From: Gilvimarinus xylanilyticus
GTDB lineage: Bacteria > Pseudomonadota > Gammaproteobacteria > Pseudomonadales > Cellvibrionaceae
Length of the DNA stretch: 64,000 bases
Direction: 5' to 3'
Assembly: GCF_024195295.1 (NCBI RefSeq)
Contig: NZ_JAMFTH010000001.1
Location: forward strand, 124,001-188,000
A model generated the notes under the pieces. That model saw nothing but the letters and a program-made list of their open reading frames with translations, had not been told where the DNA came from and searched no databases. Both the position numbers and the translations under genes were made by a program. This document shows positions 1 to 8,759 of this stretch, one piece after another (the stretch's first letter is position 1; each line of letters begins with the position of its first letter).

Positions 1-323
1 TGACCGATAAACATATTGCTGTGGCCAATGTATTAATCGATATTGAAGCCGCCCTGCGCGAGCTGCAATTGTGGGAAACTCAGCCACCACCGCCCGAGGC
101 CTTGGCCAGCACGCAGCCCTTTGCGCTCGATACTCTTAGCTTCACCCAGTGGTTGCAGTTTTTGTTTTTGCCGCGCATGCAGCAGATGGTGCATCAGCAA
201 GCCGAGCTGCCCGCCAACTGCCAGATTGCGTCCCTGGCCGAGGAATATTTTCGCGCTCAGGCGGTATCGGGCGAGGCGTTGATTATTCAGTTGCGAAGGA
301 TTGATACACTTTTAAACGGGTAA
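1..323 (+). CDS. yqcC: YqcC family protein (left edge, missing about one base)
   Basis: Small protein of the YqcC (DUF446) family, a short helical protein of unknown biochemical role often found beside tRNA pseudouridine synthase TruC. The reading frame is open to the window edge: positions 3-20 encode T-D-K-H-I-A ahead of the GTG at 21, and positions 1-2 are TG, so an ATG whose A lies just outside the window is the likely start. That gives about 107 residues, normal for the family, against 100 if the GTG at 21 were used. The conserved FxxWLQFxFLPRM core is at residues ~46-58. No truC follows; the next gene is an unrelated lipoprotein. Family assignment is by recognition only. Confidence 0.8.
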   Translation, partial: TDKHIAVANVLIDIEAALRELQLWETQPPPPEALASTQPFALDTLSFTQWLQFLFLPRMQQMVHQQAELPANCQIASLAEEYFRAQAVSGEALIIQLRRIDTLLNG

Positions 324-400
324 AACTCTTGCCTCGTGCCGTACTTTGGCCTAGTTTAAGTGTCGACAAAAATAGGATGTTTACTCACTGGAGCCAAGCC

Positions 401-1069
401 ATGAAAAACTTTTCTCTTGCTTTAGTCTCTGCGGCGGTACTGCTGGCAGGTTGTGCTGCGCCCCCGCCGCCTGTCTCTCACGACGGGTTGCACTTAATCG
501 ACAACCGCGATCTGGATCAGGTATATCTTAAGCCCAATATTGAGCTCGACGCCTATGATGCCGTTAGCCTGAAACCCTGCACCGTGGCCTTCCGCGATAA
601 TTGGCAGCGCAATCAGAATTCCAGTATCTCGGCTGGCCGCACGCGTGTGACCGATGAGGATATGGATGTGATCAAAGGTCGTCTTGCCGAGGCCTGTGAT
701 AAATATTTCCGCCAAGCGCTAGAGAAAGACCCCGCCTATCGCATCGTGGCCGAGGGTGAGCCAAGCGATGGGCGAGTGCTGGATGTGCGCCCCTCCATTA
801 TCGATTTGGATGTCACCGCCCCCGACCTTAACGATGTGGGCATGGTCACCACCTACACCACTGACTCGGGTGAAATGACGCTGTTTTTAGAGGCGTTCGA
901 CGGCGCCACTGGCGAAATTCTGGCGCGCGTGGTAGATCGCAAACGCGATCGAGATGACATGTACCTGGAATGGACCAATCGGGCAACCAATATGCACGAT
1001 GCCAATATGGCCCTGCGCAGCTGGACCAAGGATTTGCGTGAAGGCTTGGATAAAGCGCGCGCCTTGTAA
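401..1069 (+). CDS. DUF3313-like outer-membrane lipoprotein
   Basis: Predicted lipoprotein of 222 residues. The ATG at 401 is chosen because it is preceded by GGAG at 390-393 and begins a type II signal peptide with the lipobox L-A-G-C (Cys18); the frame stays open upstream to 329 but those 24 residues look non-coding. The mature part resembles DUF3313 lipoproteins: an N-terminal strand region with Y-L-K-P, a middle helix, and a hydrophobic 'DVRPSIIDLDVTAP' strand before the C-terminal alpha/beta part. The role is unknown. The upstream yqcC-like gene ends 77 bases before and may be co-transcribed. Confidence 0.7.
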   Translation: MKNFSLALVSAAVLLAGCAAPPPPVSHDGLHLIDNRDLDQVYLKPNIELDAYDAVSLKPCTVAFRDNWQRNQNSSISAGRTRVTDEDMDVIKGRLAEACDKYFRQALEKDPAYRIVAEGEPSDGRVLDVRPSIIDLDVTAPDLNDVGMVTTYTTDSGEMTLFLEAFDGATGEILARVVDRKRDRDDMYLEWTNRATNMHDANMALRSWTKDLREGLDKARAL

Positions 1070-1110
1070 ATCTACCAGTGAAGTTCCCGCGGCGTAGCAA
1101 AGCCGCGGGA

Positions 1111-1458
1111 TTATTCGCTCTTGTGCTGTTCGCGGAACCACTCCCAGGCATTCACCACTGTGCCGTCTTCTAAGGTACATTCACCGGTTTCCCGGTTGTA
1201 CTGGCCGTGAGCCTCGCAATACACGGCGGCCGGGTTGGGCAGGCCCACGTTTTTCTCCAGCGTTTCTCGGTAATAGTCCCAGGCGTCCACCGTCTGGCCG
1301 TCAGCCAGGGTGCATTGCCCCGAATTAAAGTCGTAGCGCCCTTGCTGTTGTTCGCAGTAAACTGCTGCCGGATTGGCCTGGCGCGAGGTGTCCTGGTTGG
1401 GGTGATCACACCCGGCGACCAGCGCGGCAAGCGCAATAATGCCCCAAAGCTTATTCAT
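1111..1458 (-). CDS. Small lipoprotein with two DUF333 repeats
   Basis: Predicted lipoprotein of 115 residues. The N-terminus is a signal peptide with lipobox V-A-G-C (Cys17). The mature part holds two copies of the DUF333 ('hemolysin-like') motif: N-P-A-A-V-Y-C, then G, a second Cys, T-L-x-D-G and an acidic/aromatic W-x-x-x-R tail (residues ~29-67 and ~75-112). Each repeat keeps two Cys that could form a disulfide in the periplasm. The 'hemolysin' label in databases has weak experimental support, so no activity is claimed. It converges with the DUF3313-like gene, 41 bases apart. Confidence 0.75.
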   Translation of the reverse strand: MNKLWGIIALAALVAGCDHPNQDTSRQANPAAVYCEQQQGRYDFNSGQCTLADGQTVDAWDYYRETLEKNVGLPNPAAVYCEAHGQYNRETGECTLEDGTVVNAWEWFREQHKSE

Positions 1459-1508
1459 GCTCGCTCTCCTTTAGTGATCTGAAACTTCGGTATTGAACCA
1501 CTATAGCT

Positions 1509-1777
1509 TAGGGCCTGTTCACACTAATTAGATGCAGCCTGTTGCGACTAAAAATTCGCCAATTAAGGCGCGAGGAGAGTGGTTTGGTCACTCCAAATGA
1601 ACGACGAGCAACGAAGAGTGGCGGATTTTTAGCCGCAACCCGAAGGGCTGGAGCCAGTTTTGTCCCCAGCGTTGTTGCCGATCGCTTATTTGGAACAACC
1701 AAACTTCGCTCACGGCGCCTAGCTGGAAACAAAACTGGCTTCCAGCAGGCGCATTTAATTAGTGTGAACAGGCCCTA
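1509..1777 (+). repeat. 269-bp MITE-like inverted-repeat element, copy 1
   Basis: A 269-bp element bounded by perfect 22-bp terminal inverted repeats (1509-1530 and 1756-1777), each starting TAGGGCCTGTTCAC read inward. The outermost TA may be a target duplication, as for IS630/Tc1-mariner or some IS5-group elements. Internal complementary stretches include a perfect 12-bp pair (1652-1663 with 1729-1740). There is no transposase-sized frame. A second copy of exactly the same length lies in inverse orientation at 18200-18468. A non-autonomous miniature element is the best reading; the parent IS is not in the window. Confidence 0.85.
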
Positions 1778-2992
1778 ATTAACGCGGCCCGATGGTTGGT
1801 CGTAGCGGCGAATGGAGGGCAGCAGGAGCAAGCTGAGAATGGACGATGCCAGCATACACAGGGCAATGGGGGTGATGGAGTGGCTCACAAACACGCTGGC
1901 GACCAGCCCCATGCCCGAGCCCATCACAAACATTGAGACCGTTTGTATCGCCGCCGCGCTGCCGCCCTGGTGGGGCGGGAACATTCCCATAAAGTGAGTC
2001 GCTCCGGCGGGGTTAATAACGCCAACACAGCTGACCATCAGAATAATTAAACTAGCGGCCAAGGACAGATTCAGTGCATCCAAATAAGCCAAGCCGGTAA
2101 AGGCGATGACCAGCAGCGCTTGAAATACTATGACGGCGGCGAACACGTTTAGGGCGCGGTAGCGTTTTAACAGCTGGGTGCTTAAGGAATTGGCACCAAT
2201 CAAACCTACGGCGGCCCCACCAAACAGCACTGAAAAATGGGTCTCGCCAATGCCAAAATAGGTCATGTAGAGGTAAGAGGCGTGGGTAACGTAAATCAGC
2301 AAAATACCCGCCGCGCTGCCCATGCACAGTGCAAAGCGTGCGGCAATGAATTTGCCGTCCTGGCGATGCAATAAAATCTCACCATACTGATGGGCGATAC
2401 GGCTCATGGAAATGGCGCGAGGCGGATGGCGCATGGTCTCGGGTATCAGCGGCACCATAATCGCCAGCAGCACGCAGGCATAACTGACCTGGAAGATGAA
2501 AATCGCCTGCCAGCCAAAGCTGAGTAGCGCTGTGCCGAACAGTGGAGCGATGACCGGGGCGACCATCATCACCATCATTACGGTAGCAAAGCGCGGCCCG
2601 ATCTCATCGGCGGGGTAGGCATCGCGTACCTGGGCCATGGCGGTAATACTGGCAAAGCCGCCGCCGAAAGCCTGCAGGGCTCGCAGCAGGTTAATGGTGC
2701 CCGCCGACTCGCTGCAGGCGATGGCGGCGCTGGCGAGAATAAACAGCAAGGTGCCAATCACGCAAACCCGCTTGCGGCCGATTTGATCCGACAGGGGGCC
2801 GCCCAGCAGTTGCCCGGCGGCAAAACCCACTAAAAACGTACTGACCGAGGTGCTTAGCGTCGCGACCGATACGCCCAGTGCTTGCGCCATCGTGGGCAGA
2901 GCGGGCAGGTAGGCGTCCATCGCCACCGGGCCCAGTGCGACTAAGGCGCCTAAATAAAGTAAAAAGTAGCGGGGTAATTGCAACTGGGTCAT
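1775..2992 (-). CDS. Bcr/CflA-family MFS drug-efflux transporter
   Basis: Inner-membrane proton-driven exporter of the major facilitator superfamily, 405 residues with about 12 membrane segments. The N-terminus has the Bcr/CflA signature (M-D-A-Y-L-P-A-L-P near residue 25) and the loop 2-3 MFS motif G-P-L-S-D-x-x-G-R-K-R (~65-75). Members of this family export chloramphenicol, bicyclomycin, sulfonamides or similar compounds; the substrate here is not predictable. The stop codon TAG at 1775-1777 is the outermost triplet of the adjacent 269-bp repeat, so that element may have trimmed the C-terminal tail. Length is nevertheless normal. Confidence 0.85.
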   Translation of the reverse strand: MTQLQLPRYFLLYLGALVALGPVAMDAYLPALPTMAQALGVSVATLSTSVSTFLVGFAAGQLLGGPLSDQIGRKRVCVIGTLLFILASAAIACSESAGTINLLRALQAFGGGFASITAMAQVRDAYPADEIGPRFATVMMVMMVAPVIAPLFGTALLSFGWQAIFIFQVSYACVLLAIMVPLIPETMRHPPRAISMSRIAHQYGEILLHRQDGKFIAARFALCMGSAAGILLIYVTHASYLYMTYFGIGETHFSVLFGGAAVGLIGANSLSTQLLKRYRALNVFAAVIVFQALLVIAFTGLAYLDALNLSLAASLIILMVSCVGVINPAGATHFMGMFPPHQGGSAAAIQTVSMFVMGSGMGLVASVFVSHSITPIALCMLASSILSLLLLPSIRRYDQPSGRVN

Positions 2993-3122
2993 GGCGGGCC
3001 GAGGGTTTTGGAATTCTAAGCGCCGTTACTATACAGAATATAGCGTCTCGGCGGCACTGAAACTATTTATCCTCCGTCCTAAAAAAGCTTGGCAGATTTT
3101 AATTTTGTAACGTTCGGCAATC

Positions 3123-3145
3123 AAAAAGCGCCCCGAGTCGGGGCG
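3123..3145 (-). terminator. Rho-independent terminator of argS
   Basis: On the minus strand an 8-bp perfect stem (CGCCCCGA / TCGGGGCG, 3129-3145, very short loop) is followed by a run of five Ts (3123-3127). It lies 14 bases past the argS stop codon. Confidence 0.8.
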
Positions 3146-3159
3146 TTGTCGAATTGCAC

Positions 3160-4893
3160 TTACATCTGCTCGGAGACTTCAATGCCCAGCATATCCAGGC
3201 CGGTGGCCAGGGTGCGGGCCACCAGATGACACAGGCGTAAGCGGCTGTCGCGGGTGGCGGGATCAACGTCCGATTTCAGTATGGGGCAGGCTTCATAGAA
3301 ACGCATATACAAGCTGGCGACATCGTACAAATAATTGCACAAGACATGGGGCAGGGCATCGTCGGCCACTTGCGCCAGCACTTCGCCAAACTGTAGCAGT
3401 TTAATGGCCAGGGCTTTTTCCTGCTCTGCGCCGATAATAATATCCGCACTGATGCTCTCGGGGCTAACCCCGGCTTTGCGGAAAATACTTTGCACCCGAG
3501 TGTAAGCATACTGCAAATAGGGGGCGGTGTTGCCTTCAAAGCTGAGCATAGTGTCCCAGTTAAAGACATAATCATTGGTGCGGGTTTTACTTAAATCTGC
3601 GTACTTAACCGCGCCAATACCCACCTTGCGGGCCACCTCATCGGCGTCCGCCAGCTCGGGATTTTTGTCGGTGATGACCGCGCGCGCGCGTTCGACGGCT
3701 TCGTCTAAAAGTGCCGAAAGCTTAACGGTGCCGCCGCTGCGGGTTTTAAAGGGCTTGCCGTCAGAGCCCATCATGGTGCCAAAGGCGTGGTGCTCCAGGC
3801 TGACTTGCTCACTGACAAAGCCGGCCTTGCGCGCCAGGGTAAACACCTGCTGCATATGCAGTGACTGGCGAGCATCAATAAAATACAGAATACGGTCCGC
3901 GTTTAAATCCACCGCCCGGTAGCGCAGGGCTGCCAGGTCGGTGGTAGCGTATAAGAAACCGCCGCCTTTTTTCTGCACAATCACCGGCGAGGGGTTGCCC
4001 TCTTTGTCGGCCAGCTCTTGCAAAAAGACCACCTGGGCACCCTGATCTTCCGAGCACAGTCCCTGCTCTTGCAGCTCGGCGACAATCGGTGCGAGATCAT
4101 TGTTGTAGAAACTCTCGCCGCGCACGTCGGCCTCTGTCAGGCTTACGTTTAGCTTCTGGTAAATCTCGGCGCTGTGCTCCAGCGATACCTGCTTGAACTG
4201 GCGCCAGAGTTTTAGCACCTGCTCATCGCCCGATTGCAATTTCACTACATAGTCCCGTGCCTTGTCGGCAAAGGCCGGGTCGGCGTCAAAGTGGGCTTTG
4301 GCCTGCTGGTAAAAAACTTCCAGATCCGACAGCGCCATGGTGGCGCTTTCGTTCTGGGCCAGCTGTTCTTCCAGCTCGGCAATGAGCATGCCGAACTGAG
4401 TGCCCCAGTCGCCTACATGGTTTTGGCGAACGACAGTGTGCCCCAAGCGCTCGAGAATTCGCACCAGCGCATCGCCGATAATGCTGGAGCGTAAATGCCC
4501 CACGTGCATTTCCTTGGCGAGGTTGGGCGAGGAGTAATCCACCACAATGGTTTGCGGCGTTTCGGCCGGGCGAATGGCCAGAGCGGTATCGCGCTCGGCG
4601 CTGCCGGTTTGCTGGGCTAACCACTGGGGCGCCAGGTGGATATTGATAAAGCCGGGTCCGGCAATCTCAACCTTCTCGGCAATATCGTCCAGCTGCAGCT
4701 CGGTGACAATTTTGCCCGCCAGCTCGCGCGGGTTGGTGCCCATTTTTTTCGCAGCGCCCATGGCGCCATTGGCCTGGTAGTCACCAAAGCCGGCTTTTTT
4801 GGCCGCTGCCACCATAGGTTGGCAGTCGCTTGGGGTGCCCGCAGCGCTCATGGCGGTGCGTACTTTTTCACTGAGGAGTTCGCGGATGTTCAT
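3160..4893 (-). CDS. argS: Arginyl-tRNA synthetase
   Basis: Class I aminoacyl-tRNA synthetase that charges tRNA-Arg in the cytosol; 577 residues, the standard bacterial length. The order is the N-terminal Arg-S additional domain (1-~85), the catalytic Rossmann domain with HIGH-type motif H-V-G-H in '[17 protein letters not shown]' (~residues 122-138), a degenerate KMSK-type loop around 'PFKTRSGG', and the helical DALR anticodon-binding domain at the C-terminus ending in the usual short hydrophobic tail. ATG at 4893 is preferred over an upstream TTG at 4902. It is monocistronic, with its own terminator downstream. Confidence 0.97.
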   Translation of the reverse strand: MNIRELLSEKVRTAMSAAGTPSDCQPMVAAAKKAGFGDYQANGAMGAAKKMGTNPRELAGKIVTELQLDDIAEKVEIAGPGFINIHLAPQWLAQQTGSAERDTALAIRPAETPQTIVVDYSSPNLAKEMHVGHLRSSIIGDALVRILERLGHTVVRQNHVGDWGTQFGMLIAELEEQLAQNESATMALSDLEVFYQQAKAHFDADPAFADKARDYVVKLQSGDEQVLKLWRQFKQVSLEHSAEIYQKLNVSLTEADVRGESFYNNDLAPIVAELQEQGLCSEDQGAQVVFLQELADKEGNPSPVIVQKKGGGFLYATTDLAALRYRAVDLNADRILYFIDARQSLHMQQVFTLARKAGFVSEQVSLEHHAFGTMMGSDGKPFKTRSGGTVKLSALLDEAVERARAVITDKNPELADADEVARKVGIGAVKYADLSKTRTNDYVFNWDTMLSFEGNTAPYLQYAYTRVQSIFRKAGVSPESISADIIIGAEQEKALAIKLLQFGEVLAQVADDALPHVLCNYLYDVASLYMRFYEACPILKSDVDPATRDSRLRLCHLVARTLATGLDMLGIEVSEQM

Positions 4894-4999
4894 AGGGCCC
4901 AATTCAGTAGTGCAAAAGCGTCGATTGTAGCATGGCAGGAACCGGGACGGGCCGGTTTAACGGCGGGTGCGATATAGACACACCCGCGCTGGGCAGGGT

Positions 5000-6100
5000 T
5001 TAAAACTCGTAGCTAACACCTACGGTGTAGCGGAAGTCATCCTGTTCGGGAATCACCCCGTCGGAATCCGCCTGGGGGTATTTAATCCGATCCCAGTAGG
5101 CACTCATGGTTAAATCCAGCTTGTCGGTTAAGTCGATATACAGGCTGACCACGCCATGGTGCTTGTACTTGCCCGATTCGTTGTTTGTGGCCGTCAACTG
5201 GTAGGTGGCGCTGATGTCCATATAGTCGGTGAGTTCTTGGTCGTAGATGGTGTTTAGGTAGAACGCCCCGGAGTCTACGGTTTGATCCTGTCCTTCAGGG
5301 ACTTCTTCGTAGCGGGTGTACATATAGCCCGGGCCCGCCGAGGTGGTCCAGCTGGTTTGGTCGTTGTCAATTAAGTACACGCCGGCACCCATACCCCCGG
5401 TCCACTGGCTGGAGATGTTTTGCAGTGGCGCGCTGTAAAATTCAAATTGCACTGGTTGCCAGAACCAGCGCTCGGAGCGGCGAATATACCAGCTGCCGGT
5501 GGCGCGGTGTTCGTTGCTGGTTTCCTCGCCTTCATCGTAAAACACATCGGCAATATAGGTCAGGCGAATGCTGGAGCGGGCGGTGCGGCGCAGCAGATTC
5601 ACGTTAGCGTTGAAATCTTCCTGGTCTACATTACCCGTGCGGTAGTTTACCCCCGCGCCGATTTTACCGCTCCAGCGGTCCAGCTCGTGGCGGCTGGTGC
5701 TGGCAATGCGCATCACATCCAAAATTTCAAAAGGGCCTTGTTCTCCCACGTACAATTTGCCGTCGACGGTTTCCAGTTGGCCGGTGTAGAGGTTTTGATT
5801 GTTAAACAAGACGTTTACCGATTTGGTGGTGTGGATCGCCTCGACCGATTCCCAGTCAATGGTCTGGTCGCCCAGCTCGTCGCTGTCAAATTCCAGCGAG
5901 TCTTTTTCCAGCGCGGTAACTTCACCTTTCAGCCACTCGCCCGAGGTCAGTTTGACCCAATCCCAGGGGGCATCGATTTCAATGGTGGCGAGGGTGGGGG
6001 CTGCTTCCTGTGCCATCACGGCAGTGGAGGCTACTGGCGTCAGCGCGCAGGTGATGGTCAGGGCAAGTGCACGGCGGTTGAGCGGGAGGCTAATAGTCAC
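5000..6100 (-). CDS. DUF481 outer-membrane beta-barrel protein (YdiY-like)
   Basis: Predicted outer-membrane barrel of 366 residues. GTG at 6100 is chosen because AAGGAC stands 7 bases upstream and it opens a clean signal peptide (R-R-A-L-A-L-T-I-T..., cleavage near A-V-M-A/Q-E-A). Residues ~45-130 form a small beta domain ('VKLTSGEWLKGEV...') seen ahead of DUF481; residues ~140-366 are alternating aromatic strands typical of the DUF481 barrel, ending Y-E-F with terminal Phe, the usual assembly signal. E. coli YdiY is acid-inducible; the function is otherwise unknown. It stands alone between argS and the fatty-acid genes. Confidence 0.8.
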   Translation of the reverse strand: MTISLPLNRRALALTITCALTPVASTAVMAQEAAPTLATIEIDAPWDWVKLTSGEWLKGEVTALEKDSLEFDSDELGDQTIDWESVEAIHTTKSVNVLFNNQNLYTGQLETVDGKLYVGEQGPFEILDVMRIASTSRHELDRWSGKIGAGVNYRTGNVDQEDFNANVNLLRRTARSSIRLTYIADVFYDEGEETSNEHRATGSWYIRRSERWFWQPVQFEFYSAPLQNISSQWTGGMGAGVYLIDNDQTSWTTSAGPGYMYTRYEEVPEGQDQTVDSGAFYLNTIYDQELTDYMDISATYQLTATNNESGKYKHHGVVSLYIDLTDKLDLTMSAYWDRIKYPQADSDGVIPEQDDFRYTVGVSYEF

Positions 6101-6290
6101 AATAAGGTCCTTGATAAAACGTGTCCAAAGAATGTGAAGCCTGTTGCCAAGGGGGCGGAACACCAGCGAGAACAGGCCAGTCTATTATAAGGTAACCCGA
6201 ATCTAGGCCCAAGGATTCGCGCGCCTATAGGCAGACAGAGAAGGCAAAATCAGACTACACTTTGGCCAAATCCTATAAAGGAGACACCAC

Positions 6291-7061
6291 GTGGATATAC
6301 CCTTTACCCCCTGTGCCCAACTTGAGGTGGCCGCTTCGCGGGGCATCTTGCAGTTACGCTTAAATCGTGCGGCACAAAAAAATGCGCTGTCTTTGGCCAT
6401 GTACCAAAGCCTGACCCAGGCCTTGCTCTTTGCCGCCACCTGCGACGAGGTTCGGGTGGTGCGTATCAGTGGCAGTGATGACAGTTTTACTGCCGGTAAT
6501 GATCTGGCGGACTTTCTTAGTGCTGGCGAGCTCAACGAAGATCACCCGGCAGTGCAGTTTATGCGCGCCGTGCGCGCCTTGCCTCAGCCATTGGTGGCCG
6601 AGGTGAATGGTTTGGCGGTGGGTATTGGCACCACTTTATTACTGCACTGCGATCTTATTTACGCCAGCGAAGACGCCTATTTCCAGCTGCCATTTACCCA
6701 GCTTGGTCTGTGTCCGGAGTTTGCCTCCAGCACCCTGCTGAGTAAACGGGTTGGGCACGCTCGGGCCCGTCAATTACTGTTGTTGGGCGAGCGATTGCCC
6801 GCGCTTGAGGCCGAACAGTGGGGCTTGATTAATGGCGTCTACCCGCTCGAGCGCCTGGGCGAAGAGGTGGATTGGGTGTGTGGCCAGTTGACCAAGCTAC
6901 CGCCTGGCGCTCTGGTGCGAACCAAGGCGCTGCTCAATGAGGTAGAGTCCTGGCCCACAGACCAAGTGATTGGTCGCGAATTACAGGTGTTTTCGCAGTG
7001 CTTGCATGGGCCCGAGGCAAAACAGGTTATCAGTCAGTTAATGAATAAGGAAAAGTCATGA
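6291..7061 (+). CDS. Enoyl-CoA hydratase/isomerase family protein, probable delta3,delta2-enoyl-CoA isomerase
   Basis: Crotonase-fold enzyme, 256 residues, start GTG at 6291 with AAAGGAGA 7 bases upstream. The oxyanion-hole segments are visible (S-F-T-A-G-N-D-L near residue 65 and N-G-L-A-V-G-I-G-T near 105). The active-site loop reads L-G-L-C-P-E-F-A-S-S, with a single Glu placed as in delta3,delta2-enoyl-CoA isomerases (L-G-x-x-P-E-x-x-S-S) rather than the two Glu of hydratases. The next gene overlaps by 4 bases (ATGA) and encodes a 2,4-dienoyl-CoA reductase-like SDR, which supports a joint role in oxidising unsaturated acyl-CoAs. The isomerase call is inference from the loop and neighbour. 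Confidence 0.8.
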   Translation: MDIPFTPCAQLEVAASRGILQLRLNRAAQKNALSLAMYQSLTQALLFAATCDEVRVVRISGSDDSFTAGNDLADFLSAGELNEDHPAVQFMRAVRALPQPLVAEVNGLAVGIGTTLLLHCDLIYASEDAYFQLPFTQLGLCPEFASSTLLSKRVGHARARQLLLLGERLPALEAEQWGLINGVYPLERLGEEVDWVCGQLTKLPPGALVRTKALLNEVESWPTDQVIGRELQVFSQCLHGPEAKQVISQLMNKEKS

Positions 7062-7873
7062 AATTAAACGGAGACTTCGCCGGTAAAACCGTATTGGTAG
7101 TGGGCGGGACCAGTGGCATCTGCCGCGGTATTGCCGAGCGTTTTGCGGGCTTAGGTTGCAGTGTATGCGTTATTAGCCGCTCTCAGGATAAGGTGGATAC
7201 CACGGTTCTTGCTCTAAGTGATATGGGCGCACAGGACACCTGCGGCTTTAGTGTGGATGTGCGCAACGGCGATGCCATGCGTGAGGCGGTGAGTCAGCTG
7301 CACGCGCGATGGGGCGCATTGGATATCGTCGTCTCGGGCGCGGCGGGTAACTTTCCCGCGCTCGCTAGTGGTTTATCCGATAACGGTTTTGGCGCGGTGG
7401 TGGATATTGATCTTAAAGGCACCTTTCATGTGATGAGCGCGGTCTACCCCTATTTGCGCAAACCCGGTGCCTCGGTGATTAACATCTCCGCCCCTCAGGC
7501 TCAGTTGGCCATGGCCGGGCAGGTACATGTCTGCGCCGCCAAAGCCGGCGTGGATCAAATTACCCGTACCCTCAGTATTGAATGGGGTGGCGAGGGTGTC
7601 CGCGTCAACTCGATAATTCCCGGCCCTATCGACGGCACCGAGGGCATGGAGCGTTTGGCCCCCGGGGAAGATATGCGCAAAAAAATCGTGCAAACCGTGC
7701 CTTTAAAGCGCATGGGGCGGGCGCGGGACATTGCCGACTGCTGCGTCTTTTTAAGCTCCGATTTAGCCAGCTTTATCACCGGCGCAGTAATTCCGGTAGA
7801 CGGTGGTTGGAGCCTGGGCGGGGCGGCCAGCATTGGCACCGGCATTGCGCAGATGTTGCAACAGCAGCAATAG
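7058..7873 (+). CDS. SDR oxidoreductase resembling peroxisomal-type 2,4-dienoyl-CoA reductase
   Basis: Short-chain dehydrogenase/reductase of 271 residues, NADPH-type Rossmann glycine motif G-G-T-S-G-I-C-R-G (16-24). The classical Y-x-x-x-K is absent: the sequence before catalytic Lys162 reads Q-V-H-V-C-A-A-K, as in 2,4-dienoyl-CoA reductases of the DECR2 type, which also share A-A-G-N-F (95-99), D-I-D-x-x-G-T-F (116-123) and G-P-I-x-G-T-E-G. Those enzymes reduce 2,4-dienoyl-CoA to trans-3-enoyl-CoA. The product needs a delta3,delta2-isomerase, which the overlapping upstream gene plausibly supplies. Assignment is from sequence memory, strong for the family and moderate for the substrate. Confidence 0.8.
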   Translation: MKLNGDFAGKTVLVVGGTSGICRGIAERFAGLGCSVCVISRSQDKVDTTVLALSDMGAQDTCGFSVDVRNGDAMREAVSQLHARWGALDIVVSGAAGNFPALASGLSDNGFGAVVDIDLKGTFHVMSAVYPYLRKPGASVINISAPQAQLAMAGQVHVCAAKAGVDQITRTLSIEWGGEGVRVNSIIPGPIDGTEGMERLAPGEDMRKKIVQTVPLKRMGRARDIADCCVFLSSDLASFITGAVIPVDGGWSLGGAASIGTGIAQMLQQQQ

Positions 7874-7895
7874 GCGGAGGCACTTTCCGCGCGGT

Positions 7896-8654
7896 TTACG
7901 TCAGGTGTAAGCCGCCATCGCTGACGATAATTTCACCGGTCAAATAGTGGTTCTCGACCAACATGGACGCCAGCTGAGCAATTTCTTCCGGTCTGGCGCC
8001 CCGGCCCATGGGCGCTTTTTCTCGCCACAGGGTTTGCGCCTCTTCCCAGGTTTCGGTCATGGGGGTGTCTACCAGCCCGGGTGCAATCGCATTGACCCGA
8101 ATCGCAGGGGCCAGACTGCGCGCTAATAATTGGGTGGTGTGGTTCAGAGCGGCTTTACTGGCCGCGTAAGGAATCGAGGCGCCTTTGGGCCGCACCCCCG
8201 CATGGGAAGTAATATTGACAATACAGCTGGGGCAGTCGGCGGTAGCGCAGGCACGCAGCGCGCTTTCGGCTGCGCCAATCAACAGCCAGGGCGCAATAAC
8301 ATTCACCTCGTACAGTTCGCGCCACAGTTCGGCCCCCGCGCCTTGCAAATCGGTGTGGGGTACCACCGCATTGATGCCCGCATTATTCACCAGCACATCC
8401 AGCCGGCCGTGCTCGGCGATAACGCTTTCGACTAACCGTTTTATTTGCGCGCCATTGGCCAAATCGGCTTGGTGATAACTTGCCCCCGGATATTGGCTGG
8501 CCAGTGATTCGCCCGCCTGCACAGATAACTTGGAATGAAAAACCACTGTCATGCCATCGCGGGCGAAACGCTCGGCAATGGCTTTGCCGATACCAGAGGT
8601 TGAACCGGTAACCAGAGCGACGCGGGGGGAAGGTGATCTATTGCGGCTGTCCAT
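7896..8654 (-). CDS. SDR family oxidoreductase (FabG-like)
   Basis: Classical short-chain dehydrogenase of 252 residues: cofactor motif T-G-S-T-S-G-I-G (16-23), N-N-A-G (~92-95), catalytic Ser in 'NITSHAG' and Y-A-A-S-K (~163-167), C-terminal 'GEIIVSDGGLHLT'. Related enzymes include 3-oxoacyl-ACP/CoA reductases and sugar or hydroxyacid dehydrogenases; the substrate is not determinable. It converges on the dienoyl-CoA reductase-like gene (22-base gap). A LysR regulator gene lies upstream on the same strand, 105 bases away, and may control it. Confidence 0.85.
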   Translation of the reverse strand: MDSRNRSPSPRVALVTGSTSGIGKAIAERFARDGMTVVFHSKLSVQAGESLASQYPGASYHQADLANGAQIKRLVESVIAEHGRLDVLVNNAGINAVVPHTDLQGAGAELWRELYEVNVIAPWLLIGAAESALRACATADCPSCIVNITSHAGVRPKGASIPYAASKAALNHTTQLLARSLAPAIRVNAIAPGLVDTPMTETWEEAQTLWREKAPMGRGARPEEIAQLASMLVENHYLTGEIIVSDGGLHLT

Positions 8655-8759
8655 GTGTCAATAATCCTTATGGGAGGGCGGCCTTGCTAAGCGTTGGTGC
8701 AAGGCTAGCTGGGGCGCAAAAGGTTGCCATGGTCGTGTTGCTTTGGCAATGGTCTATTG

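Noticed and set aside
1542-1778. A conserved ~64-residue frame present in both copies of the 269-bp repeat
   Set aside because: The similarity follows from near-identical DNA; no start signal and no domain. Not supported as a protein.
5420-6190. A 256-residue open frame on the plus strand opposite the DUF481 gene
   Set aside because: It is the antisense of a well-supported outer-membrane protein; its composition is low-complexity and it has no family resemblance.
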